NCBI GenBank assembly: GCA_017560605.1
Contig: JAFZEQ010000003.1
Coordinates: 1-5,928, forward strand
Direction: 5' to 3'
DNA: 5,928 bases
From: Paludibacteraceae bacterium
GTDB taxonomy: Bacteria; Bacteroidota; Bacteroidia; Bacteroidales; Paludibacteraceae
Below the pieces are notes generated by a model, which saw only the letters and a program-made list of their open reading frames with translations, made no database searches and was not told where the DNA came from. Position 1 is the stretch's first letter. Each line of letters begins with the position of its first letter. Both the position numbers and the translations under genes were made by a program. Positions 5,363 through 5,928 of the stretch are shown one piece after another.

Positions 5363-5928
5363 ATGGACGCAAAATACAATCCAACGAACATCGAAGCCAA
5401 ATGGTATCAATATTGGCTTGACCAAAAACTATTTCACAGCAAACCAGACGGTCGCGAAGCATACACCGTAGTTATCCCTCCACCAAACGTGACGGGTGTG
5501 TTGCACATGGGACACGTATTGAATAATACTATTCAAGATATTCTCGTTCGTCGTGCTCGTCTCGAAGGTAAGAATGCTTGTTGGGCTCCAGGTACAGACC
5601 ACGCAAGTATCGCAACAGAAGCCAAAGTCATCAAACGACTCAAAGAACAAGGTATTAATAAGAGCGATTTGACTCGCGAAGAGTTCTTAAAACATGCGTG
5701 GGCATGGACCGAAGAACATGGTGGTATCATTTTGAAACAATTGCGTACATTGGGCTGCTCTTGTGATTGGGATCACACTGCTTTTACCATGGACGAGACC
5801 CGCTCAAAAGCCGTGATAGATGTATTCTGCGACTTATATAACAAGGGATTGATATACCGTGGTTTGCGTATGGTGAACTGGGATCCAGAGCGCCAAACAG
5901 CATTGAGCGACGAGGAGGTGATCTACCA
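5363..5928 (+). CDS. valS: Valyl-tRNA synthetase (N-terminal part, runs off the window)
   Basis: The frame is open for 188 codons from ATG at 5363 to the right edge. It encodes the N-terminus of class I valine-tRNA ligase, which charges tRNA-Val in the cytoplasm. The opening [18 protein letters not shown] is typical of ValS. PPPNVTG with the HIGH-type signature HMGH (48-51) forms part of the ATP site. [12 protein letters not shown] (74-85) is the conserved ValS segment, here with Ser in place of the more usual Gly after [16 protein letters not shown] and [16 protein letters not shown] follow, leading toward the editing domain, which is not reached. Full-length ValS is about 870-950 residues, so roughly a fifth is present. 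It is read divergently from rplS. Confidence 0.98.
   Translation, partial: MDAKYNPTNIEAKWYQYWLDQKLFHSKPDGREAYTVVIPPPNVTGVLHMGHVLNNTIQDILVRRARLEGKNACWAPGTDHASIATEAKVIKRLKEQGINKSDLTREEFLKHAWAWTEEHGGIILKQLRTLGCSCDWDHTAFTMDETRSKAVIDVFCDLYNKGLIYRGLRMVNWDPERQTALSDEEVIY

Overview
The window looks like a chromosomal segment of a Bacteroidales bacterium (phylum Bacteroidota). The evidence is four promoters of the phylum-specific form (-33 TTTG, -7 TAnnTTTG), A-rich start regions without Shine-Dalgarno sequences, Bacteroidota-like L19 and ValS proteins, and a secreted multidomain starch-binding protein of a kind common in gut and rumen Bacteroidales. The genus cannot be fixed from sequence alone.

Layout: (1) From the left edge to 2429, on the minus strand, lies one long open gene for a secreted protein. 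It carries a signal peptide, an unassigned beta-rich domain, two divergent InlB-type repeats flanking an OB-like region, a CBM26-like module, an X25/SusE-F-like module and a CBM48-like module that runs off the window. (2) From 2430 to 3119 there is no gene. This stretch holds a long leader and promoter for the starch protein, then about 420 bases between two divergent promoters that are rich in hairpins, a diverged 48-base duplication and tandem heptamers, then the promoter of the next operon. (3) From 3120 to 4490, on the plus strand, is a two-gene operon: an HD-domain phosphohydrolase and a YdfG-like short-chain dehydrogenase. (4) From 4490 to 4759 are two heptamer arrays, a bidirectional terminator and a minus-strand tRNA-Gln(CTG). 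(5) From 4760 to 5113, on the minus strand, is rplS (L19), with a leader of about 100 nt containing two copies of a self-complementary octamer. (6) From 5363 to the right edge is valS, read divergently from rplS from a symmetric back-to-back promoter pair.

How the parts relate: rplS and tRNA-Gln may share a transcript ending at the same hairpin that ends the HD/SDR operon from the other side. rplS, tRNA-Gln and valS are translation genes around one divergent promoter region. The starch-binding gene is an independent unit. The least explained material is non-coding: 7-base tandem arrays at three intergenic sites, two of them directly abutting the SDR stop codon and the 5' end of the tRNA, and the structured repeat block at 2711-2996. 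No defence system, integrase, insertion sequence or CRISPR array is visible.
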